Shown: positions 1 to 7,679 of the stretch, piece by piece
Numbering within the stretch: position 1 is the first letter of the stretch
Layout of the letters: every line of letters begins with the position of its first letter
NCBI GenBank assembly: GCA_035633215.1
Contig: DASQFI010000062.1
Location: 390,724-454,723 of the forward strand
Length of the DNA: 64,000 bases
Reading direction: 5' to 3'
Source of the DNA: DASQFI01 sp035633215
GTDB lineage: Bacteria > Acidobacteriota > Vicinamibacteria > Vicinamibacterales > SCN-69-37
Notes under the pieces: generated by a model
Told to the model about the DNA's origin: nothing
The model's database searches: none
Seen by the model: the letters and a program-made list of their open reading frames with translations, nothing else
Position numbers and translations under genes: made by a program

Positions 1-1
1 T

Positions 2-910
2 GCCGAGTCGGCAATGAGCTTCAAGCTGCCGGCGCGCGGCCAGCGCGGACCGATCGACGCGCAAGCCGCACTGCGCAACGTCAGCCCGGGTTACTTCGAG
101 GCGCTCGGCATCCGCACCGCTGCCGGGCGCACGTTCACCGCCGACGATACTGTCTCGTCACCGCCCGTGGTCGTCGTCAATCGCGCGTTCGCGCGCGCGT
201 ATTTCGACGGCGGCGGCATCGGCGAGCCATTGCCGATCTCGTTCGAGGATTCCGGACCCAGCCAGTGGACGATCGCCGGCGTTATCGAGGACGTGCAGCC
301 GCGCGCGCGTGGCGAGGCGGCGCAGCCGGAAATCTACATGTCGTACCGGCAGCTGTCCGAGGGCGTCCGTTTCGAGGAGCCGATCCTGGTCCTGCGGAGC
401 GATCACGATCCCGAGGCACTCGTCTCGCGCCTCCGGCAGACGGTCGGCGCGCTTCACAGCGGCGTCCTGCTCGACTCGATCATGTCGATGGAGGCCCGGC
501 TGATGACGAGCCTGGCGCGGCCGCGGTTGTACGCGGTGCTGCTCGGCGGCTTTGCCGGTCTCGCGCTGCTCATTGCCGGCGTCGGACTCTACGGCGTCCT
601 GGCCTACGGCGTTGCGCAGCGCCGGCGGGAGATTGGCGTCCGCGCCGCGCTCGGCGCCACCCCGGCCGCGCTCGTGGGACTCGTCCTGCGGCAGGGCGCG
701 GCAATCACCATTGCCGGACTGGCCGTTGGTCTCGCCGGCGCGTACATCGCCGTCGGCTGGTTGGGCGGCTTTCTGTTCGGCGTGACTCCGCGCGACCCGA
801 TGTCGTTCGTGATCGTCCCGATCGTGCTCCTGGCCGTCGCCACGCTCGCGGCGTTCGTGCCCGCGCGCCGCGCCGCGACGATCGATCCGCTGAGGGCGAT
901 GAGGGGCTAG
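2..910 (+). CDS. ABC transporter permease, MacB/FtsX-like (ADOP type), 3' part
   Basis: The reading frame is open to the left edge, so this is the C-terminal 302 codons of a larger gene; the ATG at 14 is internal. The visible part starts in a periplasmic MacB-type core domain (motifs NVSPGYFEALGI and VVVVNRAFARAYF), then has an FtsX-type permease domain from about residue 170 with three or four hydrophobic segments, the conserved RREIGVRAALGA loop, and the family ending PARRAATIDPLRAMR. Proteins of this kind in Acidobacteria (ADOP, about 800 residues) carry two such halves and belong to ABC exporters or lipoprotein and macrolide-type efflux systems. The partner ATPase is not in view. The substrate cannot be told. 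Confidence 0.9.
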   Translation, partial: AESAMSFKLPARGQRGPIDAQAALRNVSPGYFEALGIRTAAGRTFTADDTVSSPPVVVVNRAFARAYFDGGGIGEPLPISFEDSGPSQWTIAGVIEDVQPRARGEAAQPEIYMSYRQLSEGVRFEEPILVLRSDHDPEALVSRLRQTVGALHSGVLLDSIMSMEARLMTSLARPRLYAVLLGGFAGLALLIAGVGLYGVLAYGVAQRRREIGVRAALGATPAALVGLVLRQGAAITIAGLAVGLAGAYIAVGWLGGFLFGVTPRDPMSFVIVPIVLLAVATLAAFVPARRAATIDPLRAMRG

Positions 911-912
911 AA

Positions 913-935
913 ACGAAACCCGAGGTCTTTATCGC
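913..935. repeat. Single arm of the CGAGGTCTTT repeat family
   Basis: The stretch AAACGAAACCCGAGGTCTTT matches one arm of the larger inverted repeats at 3934-4021 and 10287-10338. It lies between convergent ends: the permease stop is at 908-910 and the TAA of the minus-strand remnant lies inside it. Confidence 0.6.
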
Positions 936-1125
936 ACGCTGAACGGCACGTCCCGATTCGGTGAAATGCGGTCGGCGAGCCGCGCTTCGATCGTCAACAG
1001 GTACCGGCCTCTCGTCAAGCGGTCGAGCGGCAGTCGCAGCCGATACTCCGCAGCTCTGTTCGAGCTGCGGCTCAATCCGGTCGAGCAATCGGCGCTCGTC
1101 GTGTTTTCTGCGATCGCTCAACGGG
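929..1125 (-). pseudogene. C-terminal remnant of a VWFA-domain-type protein
   Basis: No start codon is present, but the minus strand reads an open stretch ending YRLRLPLDRLTRGRYLLTIEA then RDVPFSVR and a TAA. This is how I remember the C-terminus of large secreted VWFA-domain proteins of Acidobacteria ending. Upstream, a stop in frame near 1125 and no homologous-looking sequence mean the rest is gone. The terminal TAA at 929-931 falls inside a copy of the ACCCGAGGTCTTT repeat. The rest of the 911-1197 gap holds no gene. Recognition of the tail is from memory of the family, so this is a moderate call. Confidence 0.45.
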
Positions 1126-1197
1126 GTGGTGACGGAGGGAGCGACTCGACGGTTGGAACCGCGTAAGTGACGGGTCCGATGTCGACTCAGGCTCGAT

Positions 1198-2091
1198 CTA
1201 CACAGCGCGCCTGAGTTGCTCGTCGAGCGGGACGAGCGGGAGGCCGAACGTCCGCGCTGCGTCGTCGTTCGACACGACGTTGTCCCCCGCTTCGAGCATC
1301 TTCAGCAGATCGCGCGTCAGCGGGATATTCCCGGGCAAGCGCTCGGTGACTGTCGCAGGAATTCTCATCAGCGCAGTCGGTACGTGCATCGTTGGTCTGC
1401 GGCGGATTCCGAGCACCGCGCGAAGCCGTTGCCAGAACTCGTTCCAGCTGACGACGTCCGGGCCGCCGAGGTCAAACGTTCGATTTGCCGCCTCGGGCTT
1501 GTCGATCGCCTGGGCGAAATAGGCGGCCACGTCGTCGACCCAGATCGGCTGAATCTTTTGCTCGCCAGTACCGATGATCGCGGTGACCGGGGCGACCTTC
1601 GCCAGGTTCCTGAACGTCGGGAGGATGCCGCCGCCGCGGCCGAAGATGAAGCTCGGCCGGAAGATCACGTGCTCGACGCCCGAGCCGCTCGTGTCCTGCT
1701 CGTTCGTCCATTTTGCGTGGTAGTACGGGATGAGATCCTTCGTCTGCTCGCTCACGCCGAGGGCGCTCATGAGGACGAAGCGGCGGACGCCGGCTTCCTT
1801 CGCGGCACCGAGGAGGTTGCGCGTGCCGCCTACCACCACCCGTTCGAACTGTTCGGGCTTCCCCTGACGGATCGCGACGAGGTGAACGACGACGTCGATG
1901 TCTCTCACCCCGCGGCGAAGCGACTCGGAATCAGTGACGTCGCCCTGGACCGCCTCCCGGCACCTGACGCCCGCGTTCCTCGACGCTCCGGGCGTTCGTT
2001 CGAGGACGCGCACGTCGTGGCCGGCGCCGACGATCGCGTTCGCGATGGCGGGACCGACGAACCCCGTGGCGCCGGTGATGAAGACCCGCAT
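1198..2091 (-). CDS. NAD(P)-binding SDR-family protein, NDUFA9-like
   Basis: Atypical short-chain dehydrogenase/epimerase of 297 residues. The start at 2091 gives MRVFITGATGFVGPAI, with the Rossmann GxxGxxG motif directly at the N-terminus; a longer frame begins 10 codons upstream but those codons lie in the repeat at 2093-2116. Other family marks are VVHLVAIRQGKPEQFERV, the SALGVSEQTKDLIPYYHAKW stretch with a YxxxK-like catalytic pair, and the late WVDDVA motif typical of the complex-I NDUFA9/YfcH-like branch. In that branch NAD(P) is bound but catalysis is often unknown. It follows the transpeptidase gene on the same strand, separated by an inverted repeat. The substrate is unknown. Confidence 0.85.
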   Translation of the reverse strand: MRVFITGATGFVGPAIANAIVGAGHDVRVLERTPGASRNAGVRCREAVQGDVTDSESLRRGVRDIDVVVHLVAIRQGKPEQFERVVVGGTRNLLGAAKEAGVRRFVLMSALGVSEQTKDLIPYYHAKWTNEQDTSGSGVEHVIFRPSFIFGRGGGILPTFRNLAKVAPVTAIIGTGEQKIQPIWVDDVAAYFAQAIDKPEAANRTFDLGGPDVVSWNEFWQRLRAVLGIRRRPTMHVPTALMRIPATVTERLPGNIPLTRDLLKMLEAGDNVVSNDDAARTFGLPLVPLDEQLRRAV

Positions 2092-2092
2092 G

Positions 2093-2192
2093 GGGTCAGG
2101 TCTTGGATTGTCAGGTTTCACGTGAGAGTTCGATTTTGTATTACAAGTTCGAACTTCATCGCGAAATCTGACAATCCAAGACCTGACCCCAT
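2093..2192. repeat. Inverted REP-like repeat between two minus-strand genes
   Basis: GGGGTCAGGTCTTGGATTGT at 2093-2112 is answered by its complement ACAATCCAAGACCTGACCCC at 2173-2192, about 23-bp arms around a 50-60 base centre. The core AGACCTGACCCC is a word I know as a frequent intergenic repeat in environmental genomes. One arm abuts the ATG of the SDR gene and the other the stop of the transpeptidase gene, so it could form a hairpin in the shared transcript. Confidence 0.75.
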
Positions 2193-2194
2193 GA

Positions 2195-3922
2195 CTACGA
2201 TCCGGCCTTGCTCGCTTTCGCCGTCGAGTCCCGCTTGTCCGCCACGCCGAACGCCGTGCCCGTCACCGGATGAATCCAGATCGACTGCGCCGATCCCTGG
2301 CGGCCGCGCATGGCGGCGTCGTGACCGAACGACTTCAGCTTCTCCAGCACCTCGGTCGAGACGCCGTTCTCCTCAATCGTGAGCGAGTCGGGCAGCCACT
2401 GATGATGCGACCGGGGCGCGTCGATCGCCTCGCGCCCCGTCATCTCCCATGCCGTCGCGTTCAGGACGATGTTCAGGACGGTGTTGATGATCGTGCGGCC
2501 GCCCGGCGATCCGGTCACCAGCACCAGCCGGCCGTTTCGCGCGACGATCGTCGGTGTCATCGAGCTCAGCATCCGTTTGTGCGGCGCGATGAGGTTGGCC
2601 GGCGTGCCGATGTCGCCGGTGAGATTCGTCGTGCCCGGCTTCTTGTTGAAGTCGCCCATCTCGTTGTTGAGCAGAATGCCCGTGCCCTTGATGACGACGT
2701 GCGATCCGTACCCGCCCTCGAGCGTGTACGTGTTCGACACCGCCATGCCGTCCTTGTCGATGACCGAAAAATGCGTCGTCTCGTCGGGCTCTGAGGGCAC
2801 CGTCGCGGTCACGATGTCCTTGCCGAGCGCGGCGCTGCTCGAGGCCTTGCGCGGGTCGATCGTCTTGATGAGATCGCGCGCGTACGGCTTCGCGGTGAGT
2901 TTGGCGACCGGCACGTCCACGAAGTCGGGATCGCCCAGGAACCGCGCGCGATCGAGATACGCGCGCCGCATAACCTCGGTCACGAGGTGGAACGCGTCGG
3001 CCGAGCCGCGCGCCTTTTTCTGAATCTGCAGCGACTCGAGCATGTTGAGCATCTCGACGAGCGCCGTCCCGCCGGAGCTTGGCGGCGGCATCGAGACGAT
3101 GTCGTAGCCGAGGAACGTGCCTTTGACCGGCGCGCGCTCCTTCGCCTTGTACTCGGCAAGATCCGACTTGGTGATGTGGCCGCCGTTGGCCACCATGTCT
3201 TCGGCAATGCGGTCGGCAATCCATCCCGTGTAGAAAGCGTCCGGCCCGTCGGTCGCGATCGCTTTCAAGCTCTTCGCGAGATCCGGCAGCACGAGTCGAT
3301 CGCCGGCCGCCCACGCGCTGCCGCCAGCCTTGCCGTACGCGGCGACGGAGGCGGGAAAGCGGCGCATTGGCCCGTCCTCGCGCAGCTCGCGGTTGAGCCC
3401 GGCGACCAGCGACGGCGCCATGACGAATCCTTGCGCGGCCAGCTCCGCCGCGGGCGTGACGACGTCCTTCCACGGCAGCCTGCCGAATTTCTTGTGGGCG
3501 AGCGCCATGCCGCGCACCGTGCCGGGCACGCCCGGCGCCAGGTAGCCCGCCGCCGTCAGCGACCTGGTGATGGTGCCGTCCGCGCCTAAGTACATCGTCG
3601 GCGTGGCCTTGCCGGGCGCCATCTCCCGGTAGTCGAACGTCGTCGCCGCGCCGTTCGGGAGGCGCACGATCATGAACCCGCCGCCGCCGATGTTGCCGGC
3701 GGTCGGATGCGTCACGGCCATGGCAAACGCCGTCGCGACCGCTGCGTCGACGGCGTTGCCGCCTCGCGCAAGCACGGCCGCGCCCAGGTCCGACGCGATG
3801 TCCGACGACGACACGACGAGACCGGCTTTCGAGGCGACGCCCAGATCGACCTGGATGGGCTGGGACGCCTGGTTGACCGGCGCGAGCAACACCATGAGCA
3901 GGACGATGGTCAGGTTGCGCAT
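2195..3922 (-). CDS. ggt: Gamma-glutamyltranspeptidase
   Basis: Secreted Ntn-hydrolase of 575 residues that transfers or hydrolyses the gamma-glutamyl group of glutathione and related peptides. The start at 3922 gives a signal peptide (MRNLTIVLLMVLLAPVNQAS); the 30 codons upstream in the longer frame are repeat sequence and are excluded. The large-subunit part has GGNAVDAAVA and GNIGGGGFM. Autocleavage is expected before the nucleophile Thr in the motif DETTHFSVID, giving the small subunit, which has the substrate-loop motifs LLNNEMGDF, SSMTPT and GSPGGRTIINT. Length is normal for the family. It probably degrades extracellular glutathione-like peptides alongside the neighbouring peptidases. 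Its stop lies two bases from the inverted repeat at 2093-2192. Confidence 0.95.
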   Translation of the reverse strand: MRNLTIVLLMVLLAPVNQASQPIQVDLGVASKAGLVVSSSDIASDLGAAVLARGGNAVDAAVATAFAMAVTHPTAGNIGGGGFMIVRLPNGAATTFDYREMAPGKATPTMYLGADGTITRSLTAAGYLAPGVPGTVRGMALAHKKFGRLPWKDVVTPAAELAAQGFVMAPSLVAGLNRELREDGPMRRFPASVAAYGKAGGSAWAAGDRLVLPDLAKSLKAIATDGPDAFYTGWIADRIAEDMVANGGHITKSDLAEYKAKERAPVKGTFLGYDIVSMPPPSSGGTALVEMLNMLESLQIQKKARGSADAFHLVTEVMRRAYLDRARFLGDPDFVDVPVAKLTAKPYARDLIKTIDPRKASSSAALGKDIVTATVPSEPDETTHFSVIDKDGMAVSNTYTLEGGYGSHVVIKGTGILLNNEMGDFNKKPGTTNLTGDIGTPANLIAPHKRMLSSMTPTIVARNGRLVLVTGSPGGRTIINTVLNIVLNATAWEMTGREAIDAPRSHHQWLPDSLTIEENGVSTEVLEKLKSFGHDAAMRGRQGSAQSIWIHPVTGTAFGVADKRDSTAKASKAGS

Positions 3923-3933
3923 GCGGGTGATTG

Positions 3934-4021
3934 TAAAGGACCTTGGGTGTCGTTTTTCGCAGGGCTTTGGCGGGAGAAAACGACACCCGAGGTCTTTGGC
4001 CGAAAACGACATCCGAGGTCC
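3934..4021. repeat. CGAGGTCTTT repeat, three arms, between divergent genes
   Basis: On the plus strand there is an arm reading AAAGGACCTTGGGTGTCGTTTTT, then two direct copies of its complement (AAAACGACACCCGAGGTCTTT and GAAAACGACATCCGAGGTCC). The first two can pair as a long hairpin. It sits between the divergent starts of the transpeptidase (3922) and the S9 peptidase (4051), so it may affect expression of both. A TATACT stretch that could serve as a -10 box for the S9 gene follows at 4022-4027. Confidence 0.75.
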
Positions 4022-4050
4022 TATACTTCTCCCACCCTGGAGGTTGGCTT

Positions 4051-7038
4051 ATGAAGCGGCTGCGTCCCTCTGCCGTGCTGGTGCTCCTTGTCGCCCTCGT
4101 GGCTTTTGCGCCGATGGGGGCGCAGACCCCCGCCAAACGTGCGTTTGACCTCGAAGACATCCTGGCGTTCCGGGCGATTGGCGTCACGACGCTCTCGACC
4201 AACGGTCAGTGGCTGGCTTACCGGCTCTCGCCGCTGCAGGGCGACAGCGAGGTCGTCGTTCGAAGCACCTCGGGCGACAAGGAAATGAGATTTCCGGTCG
4301 GGGAGGGCGCGGGCGGCGCCGCGACCTTCTCGATCGATTCGAACTGGATTGCGATCACGACGGCGCCCACGCGTCGTGAAGCCGAGACCGCGCGACGCGC
4401 GCGGCGGCCGGTCCAGAACAGCGTGACCATCGTCAACCTCGCCACCGGCGACAAGGTGAGCATCCCCAAGATCCGCCGGTTCGAGTTCGCCGGTGAAGCG
4501 GGGGCGTGGATCGCGCTGCATCGATACGGACCGGACACCGCGGGCGCGGCGGGTGGGGCCGCGCCTGAGGGCGGCGGTCGAGGCGGACGCGGCGGTGGCG
4601 GCGCGGCGGCCGGCAATGCGCCGAGGGACACGCGTCCGCGCGGCACCGACCTGATCCTGCGCGAGCTCAAGAGCGGCACCGAAATCAATATCGGCAACGT
4701 CTCGGAGTTCGGTTTCAACAAGTCTGGCAAGTCGCTGGCGATGCTGATCGACGCCGCGGACCAGGCGGGCAATGGCATCCAGATCCGCGACATGACAGCC
4801 GGCTCGGTGACGTCGCTCGACACCGACAAGGCGTTCTACGAGCGGCTGGCCTGGACGCGCGAAGGCGACGCGCTGCTCGCCCTGAAAGGTAAAGACGATC
4901 GGCAGTGGCGCGAGCGGATGTTCGGCGTGGTCGGGTTCACCGGATTCGGATCGGGCGCGCCCAAGCGCGTCGCGTACGACCCGGCGGAGGACAAGACGTT
5001 CCCGGCCGGGATGTCGATCAGCGGGAATCGCGCGCCGCAGTGGACCGACGCGCGCGACGCCATCTCCTTTGGGATCGCGGCGCTGACGAAGGTGCCGCCG
5101 CCGGCCGGACGCGGGCGCGGCCAGGGCGCCGAGGGAGAAGCCGCCGAAGGCGCGGGCGGACGCGGCGCCGGCGGCACGACGAACACCGAAGACGACACGA
5201 ACTCCGAGCGGCCGAACCTGATGATCTGGCATTACAAGGATCCACGGCTGCAGTCGCAGCAGGTCGTCCAGGAAAACGCCGATCGCAACTTCAGTTACCT
5301 CGCGCTGTACCGCGTAGAGGACAAGAAGATGGTGCGGCTGGCCGACGAGGAAGTGTCGACGCTCACGTTCACGGGCCGCGGCCGCTGGGCCATCGGTACG
5401 AGCGACGACGCCTACGAGCTGCGCGGCAACCTGGATGGCCGCCGGTTCCTGGACGTCTACGCGATCGACACGAAGACCGGTCAGAAGAAAGCGATCAAGA
5501 AAGAGCTGCGCTGGGGCAACAGCGCGTCGCCTGACGGAACGAAGTATCTCTACTACGAGAACCAGCACTTCCACGTCTACGACATCGAGACCGGCGAGAC
5601 GCGCAACGTCACCTCGACCGTCCCGGCGTCGTTCATCAATCGCGAGGACGACCACAACATCGTCGATCCGCCGACCAACGTCGTCGGCTGGACGGCCGAC
5701 AACAAGTCCGTCCTGATTTCGGATCGCTGGGACATCTGGCAGGTGCCGGCGACGGCGAGCGGGACCGCCACCAATCTCACCGTCAACGGGCGGAAGGACG
5801 CGATCAGGTACCAGGGCCGCGTGCAGATCTATCAGGACGAGCGCGGCATCGATCTCGCGAAGCCGCAGTACTTCGGGGCGATGTCGGAGTGGACGAAGCG
5901 CGGCGGCTACGGCGTGCTCGAGCCCGGAAAGACCGGACTCAGGATGCTGCTCTGGGAAGAGGCGTCGTTCGGGCGTCTGACGAAGGCCGAGAAATCCGAC
6001 GTGTGGATCTACAGTCGCGAGACGCCGACGTCCCCGACGTCGATCTTCGTCACGGATGCCACGCTCGCCAACGGACGGAAGATCATCGACACGGCGAAAG
6101 AGTCCGAGCCGTTCCTCTGGTCGGCGGGCGCGCAGCTCATCGAATACAAGAACGACAAGGGCGAGCGGCTCCAGGGCTCGCTCTACCTGCCGACGAACTA
6201 TCAGAAAGGCCGGCAGTATCCGATGGTCGTGTACATCTACGAGCGGCTCACGCAGGGCCACCACCAGTACGGCCGCCCGACCGCGAACGGCTTCAGCCGG
6301 CAGGCGTACACGAGCAACGGCTACGCCGTGCTGCAGCCGGACATCAAGTACTACATCAACGATCCGGGGATGTCAGCAGTCTGGGCGCTCGTGCCGGCGG
6401 TCAAGGCCGCGGTGGCGACTGGCGTCGTCGATCCGAAGCGCGTCGGGCTTCACGGCCACTCGTGGGGCGGTTATCAAACGGCGCACACGATCACGCAGAC
6501 CGACATCTTCGCCGCGGCGATCGCGGGCGCACCGCTGACGAACATGATCAGCATGTATTCGATCATCTACAAGAACACGGGCGGCACGAACGGCGCGATC
6601 TTCGAGAGCAGCCAGGGCCGGTTCACCGCCGGGCCGTGGGATCAGTGGGCCGCGTACACCCGCAACTCGCCCGTCGCGCACGCGAAGAACGTGAAGACGC
6701 CGCTCATCATTCTGCACAACGATCTGGACGGCGCGGTCGACTTCACGCAGGGCATGGAGTACTTCAACACGCTCCGCCGGCTCGGGAAGCCCGTCATCCT
6801 GCTCGAATATCCGGGCGAGAACCACGGCCTCGCGCGGCCGGCCAACCAGCAGGATTACACGGTCCGCATGAAGGAGTTCTTCGATCACTATCTGAAAGGT
6901 GCGCCGGCGCCCGAATGGCTCCAGTACGGCGTGCCGCGACTGAAGATGCAGGAGCACATCGATCAGCGGCTGAAGGAGCGGCAGGACAAGCAGAAGGTGG
7001 TGCCCCCCGCCGCGGGAGGGCGCGGCGGGGTCAGTTAA
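4051..7038 (+). CDS. Secreted S9-family prolyl-oligopeptidase-like serine peptidase
   Basis: Protein of 995 residues. The start at 4051 is set by GGAGG seven bases upstream and gives a signal peptide ending near AFAPMGAQ; the longer frame upstream is repeat DNA. The middle is a beta-propeller of repeated strands (for example LRWGNSASPDGTKYLYY). The C-terminal alpha/beta-hydrolase domain has catalytic Ser804 in GHSWGGY, Asp893 in HNDLDGAVD and His925 in GENHGLARP. This fits the oligopeptidase S9 group that cleaves short peptides in the periplasm or outside. Two Gly/Arg-rich insertions (about 4540-4655 and 5095-5190) sit inside the propeller and are not part of the usual fold. It is transcribed away from the transpeptidase gene. 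Confidence 0.93.
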   Translation: MKRLRPSAVLVLLVALVAFAPMGAQTPAKRAFDLEDILAFRAIGVTTLSTNGQWLAYRLSPLQGDSEVVVRSTSGDKEMRFPVGEGAGGAATFSIDSNWIAITTAPTRREAETARRARRPVQNSVTIVNLATGDKVSIPKIRRFEFAGEAGAWIALHRYGPDTAGAAGGAAPEGGGRGGRGGGGAAAGNAPRDTRPRGTDLILRELKSGTEINIGNVSEFGFNKSGKSLAMLIDAADQAGNGIQIRDMTAGSVTSLDTDKAFYERLAWTREGDALLALKGKDDRQWRERMFGVVGFTGFGSGAPKRVAYDPAEDKTFPAGMSISGNRAPQWTDARDAISFGIAALTKVPPPAGRGRGQGAEGEAAEGAGGRGAGGTTNTEDDTNSERPNLMIWHYKDPRLQSQQVVQENADRNFSYLALYRVEDKKMVRLADEEVSTLTFTGRGRWAIGTSDDAYELRGNLDGRRFLDVYAIDTKTGQKKAIKKELRWGNSASPDGTKYLYYENQHFHVYDIETGETRNVTSTVPASFINREDDHNIVDPPTNVVGWTADNKSVLISDRWDIWQVPATASGTATNLTVNGRKDAIRYQGRVQIYQDERGIDLAKPQYFGAMSEWTKRGGYGVLEPGKTGLRMLLWEEASFGRLTKAEKSDVWIYSRETPTSPTSIFVTDATLANGRKIIDTAKESEPFLWSAGAQLIEYKNDKGERLQGSLYLPTNYQKGRQYPMVVYIYERLTQGHHQYGRPTANGFSRQAYTSNGYAVLQPDIKYYINDPGMSAVWALVPAVKAAVATGVVDPKRVGLHGHSWGGYQTAHTITQTDIFAAAIAGAPLTNMISMYSIIYKNTGGTNGAIFESSQGRFTAGPWDQWAAYTRNSPVAHAKNVKTPLIILHNDLDGAVDFTQGMEYFNTLRRLGKPVILLEYPGENHGLARPANQQDYTVRMKEFFDHYLKGAPAPEWLQYGVPRLKMQEHIDQRLKERQDKQKVVPPAAGGRGGVS

Positions 7039-7049
7039 GAGATCTTGCA

Positions 7050-7153
7050 ACTGAGAACTGAGAACTCTGAACTCAGAACTAGAGCATTTGTCCGGCGGGC
7101 TCGGGTCCGTGCTCTTCAGTTCTAAGTTCTGAGTTCTCAGTTCTCAGTTTCTT
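7050..7153. repeat. Inverted array of AGAACT words
   Basis: A left arm of AGAACTGAGAACTCTGAACT words (7050-7083) and a right arm of the complementary TTCTAAGTTCTGAGTTCTCAG words (7115-7153) surround a 31-base GC-rich centre. It fills most of the gap between the S9 gene and the small membrane protein. The right arm ends just before the AAAGGAG ribosome-binding site of the next gene. The same word family recurs at 40172-40257. Confidence 0.85.
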
Positions 7154-7167
7154 CAAAAGGAGTCACA

Positions 7168-7584
7168 GTGGCCATCAATTCCGGCAAGGTTGTCGTCGGC
7201 GGCCTCGTCGCCGGGGTCGTCGCAAACGTGCTGGACTTCGTGTTTCAGGGCATCATCCTGAAGCCGGACTTCGAGATCATGCAGCAGCGGCTGAACCTCG
7301 ATCCGGCGGTGGCCAACAATCCCGTGCCCTGGATCATCGTGGACTTCATTCTCGGGTTCCTGCTCATCGTCACCTACGTGGGCTTTCGGACGCGGTGGGG
7401 ACCTGGACCGAAAACGGCGATCTATGCGGGGCTGGTGATCTTTGTCGGCATCGCGGCAACGATGGGCGCGCTCGCCTCGATCGGGGTGGTCTCGATCGAT
7501 ACGTACATGAAGAGCTCGGCGTTGCAGCTCGTGACGATGATGTGTGCGGCGCTGGCGGGATCGTATCTGTACAAAGAATCATGA
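7168..7584 (+). CDS. Small membrane protein of unknown function, four predicted helices
   Basis: A 138-residue protein starting at GTG 7168 with AAAGGAG six bases upstream. Four hydrophobic segments are visible at about residues 8-28, 51-71, 79-99 and 112-132, so it is likely a polytopic inner-membrane protein. The N-terminus SGKVVVGGLVAGVVANVLDF is Gly-rich, a pattern I have seen in uncharacterised small membrane proteins of Acidobacteria. No catalytic motif is seen. Its TGA stop is the first triplet of the repeat at 7581-7679. Confidence 0.8.
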   Translation: MAINSGKVVVGGLVAGVVANVLDFVFQGIILKPDFEIMQQRLNLDPAVANNPVPWIIVDFILGFLLIVTYVGFRTRWGPGPKTAIYAGLVIFVGIAATMGALASIGVVSIDTYMKSSALQLVTMMCAALAGSYLYKES

Positions 7585-7679
7585 AGGGAGTGAAGAGGGT
7601 GAAGCTCATGAAGGAACGGCTGGCCGAAGCCGTGTCCGGCTTTCTTCACGGTCTTCACGTCTCCACTCCCTTCATGTCT
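7581..7679. repeat. Inverted array of TGAAGG words between convergent genes
   Basis: The left arm (7581-7614) is ATGAAGGGAGTGAAGAGGGT followed by more of the same; the right arm (7641-7679) is built from TTCTTCACGGTCTTCAC and CTCCCTTCATG. It could act as a bidirectional terminator: the plus-strand gene stops at 7582-7584 and the minus-strand barrel gene at 7678-7680, both within the repeat. Confidence 0.8.

Noticed and set aside
912..1197. Plus-strand small frames (961-1170 and 966-1166)
   Set aside because: They have no ribosome-binding site or conserved features and overlap the minus-strand remnant.
4021..6264. A 747-codon open frame antisense to the S9 peptidase
   Set aside because: It is an Arg/Val/Leu-rich shadow with no domain, lying wholly opposite a gene with a clear catalytic triad; GC-rich DNA gives such frames freely.
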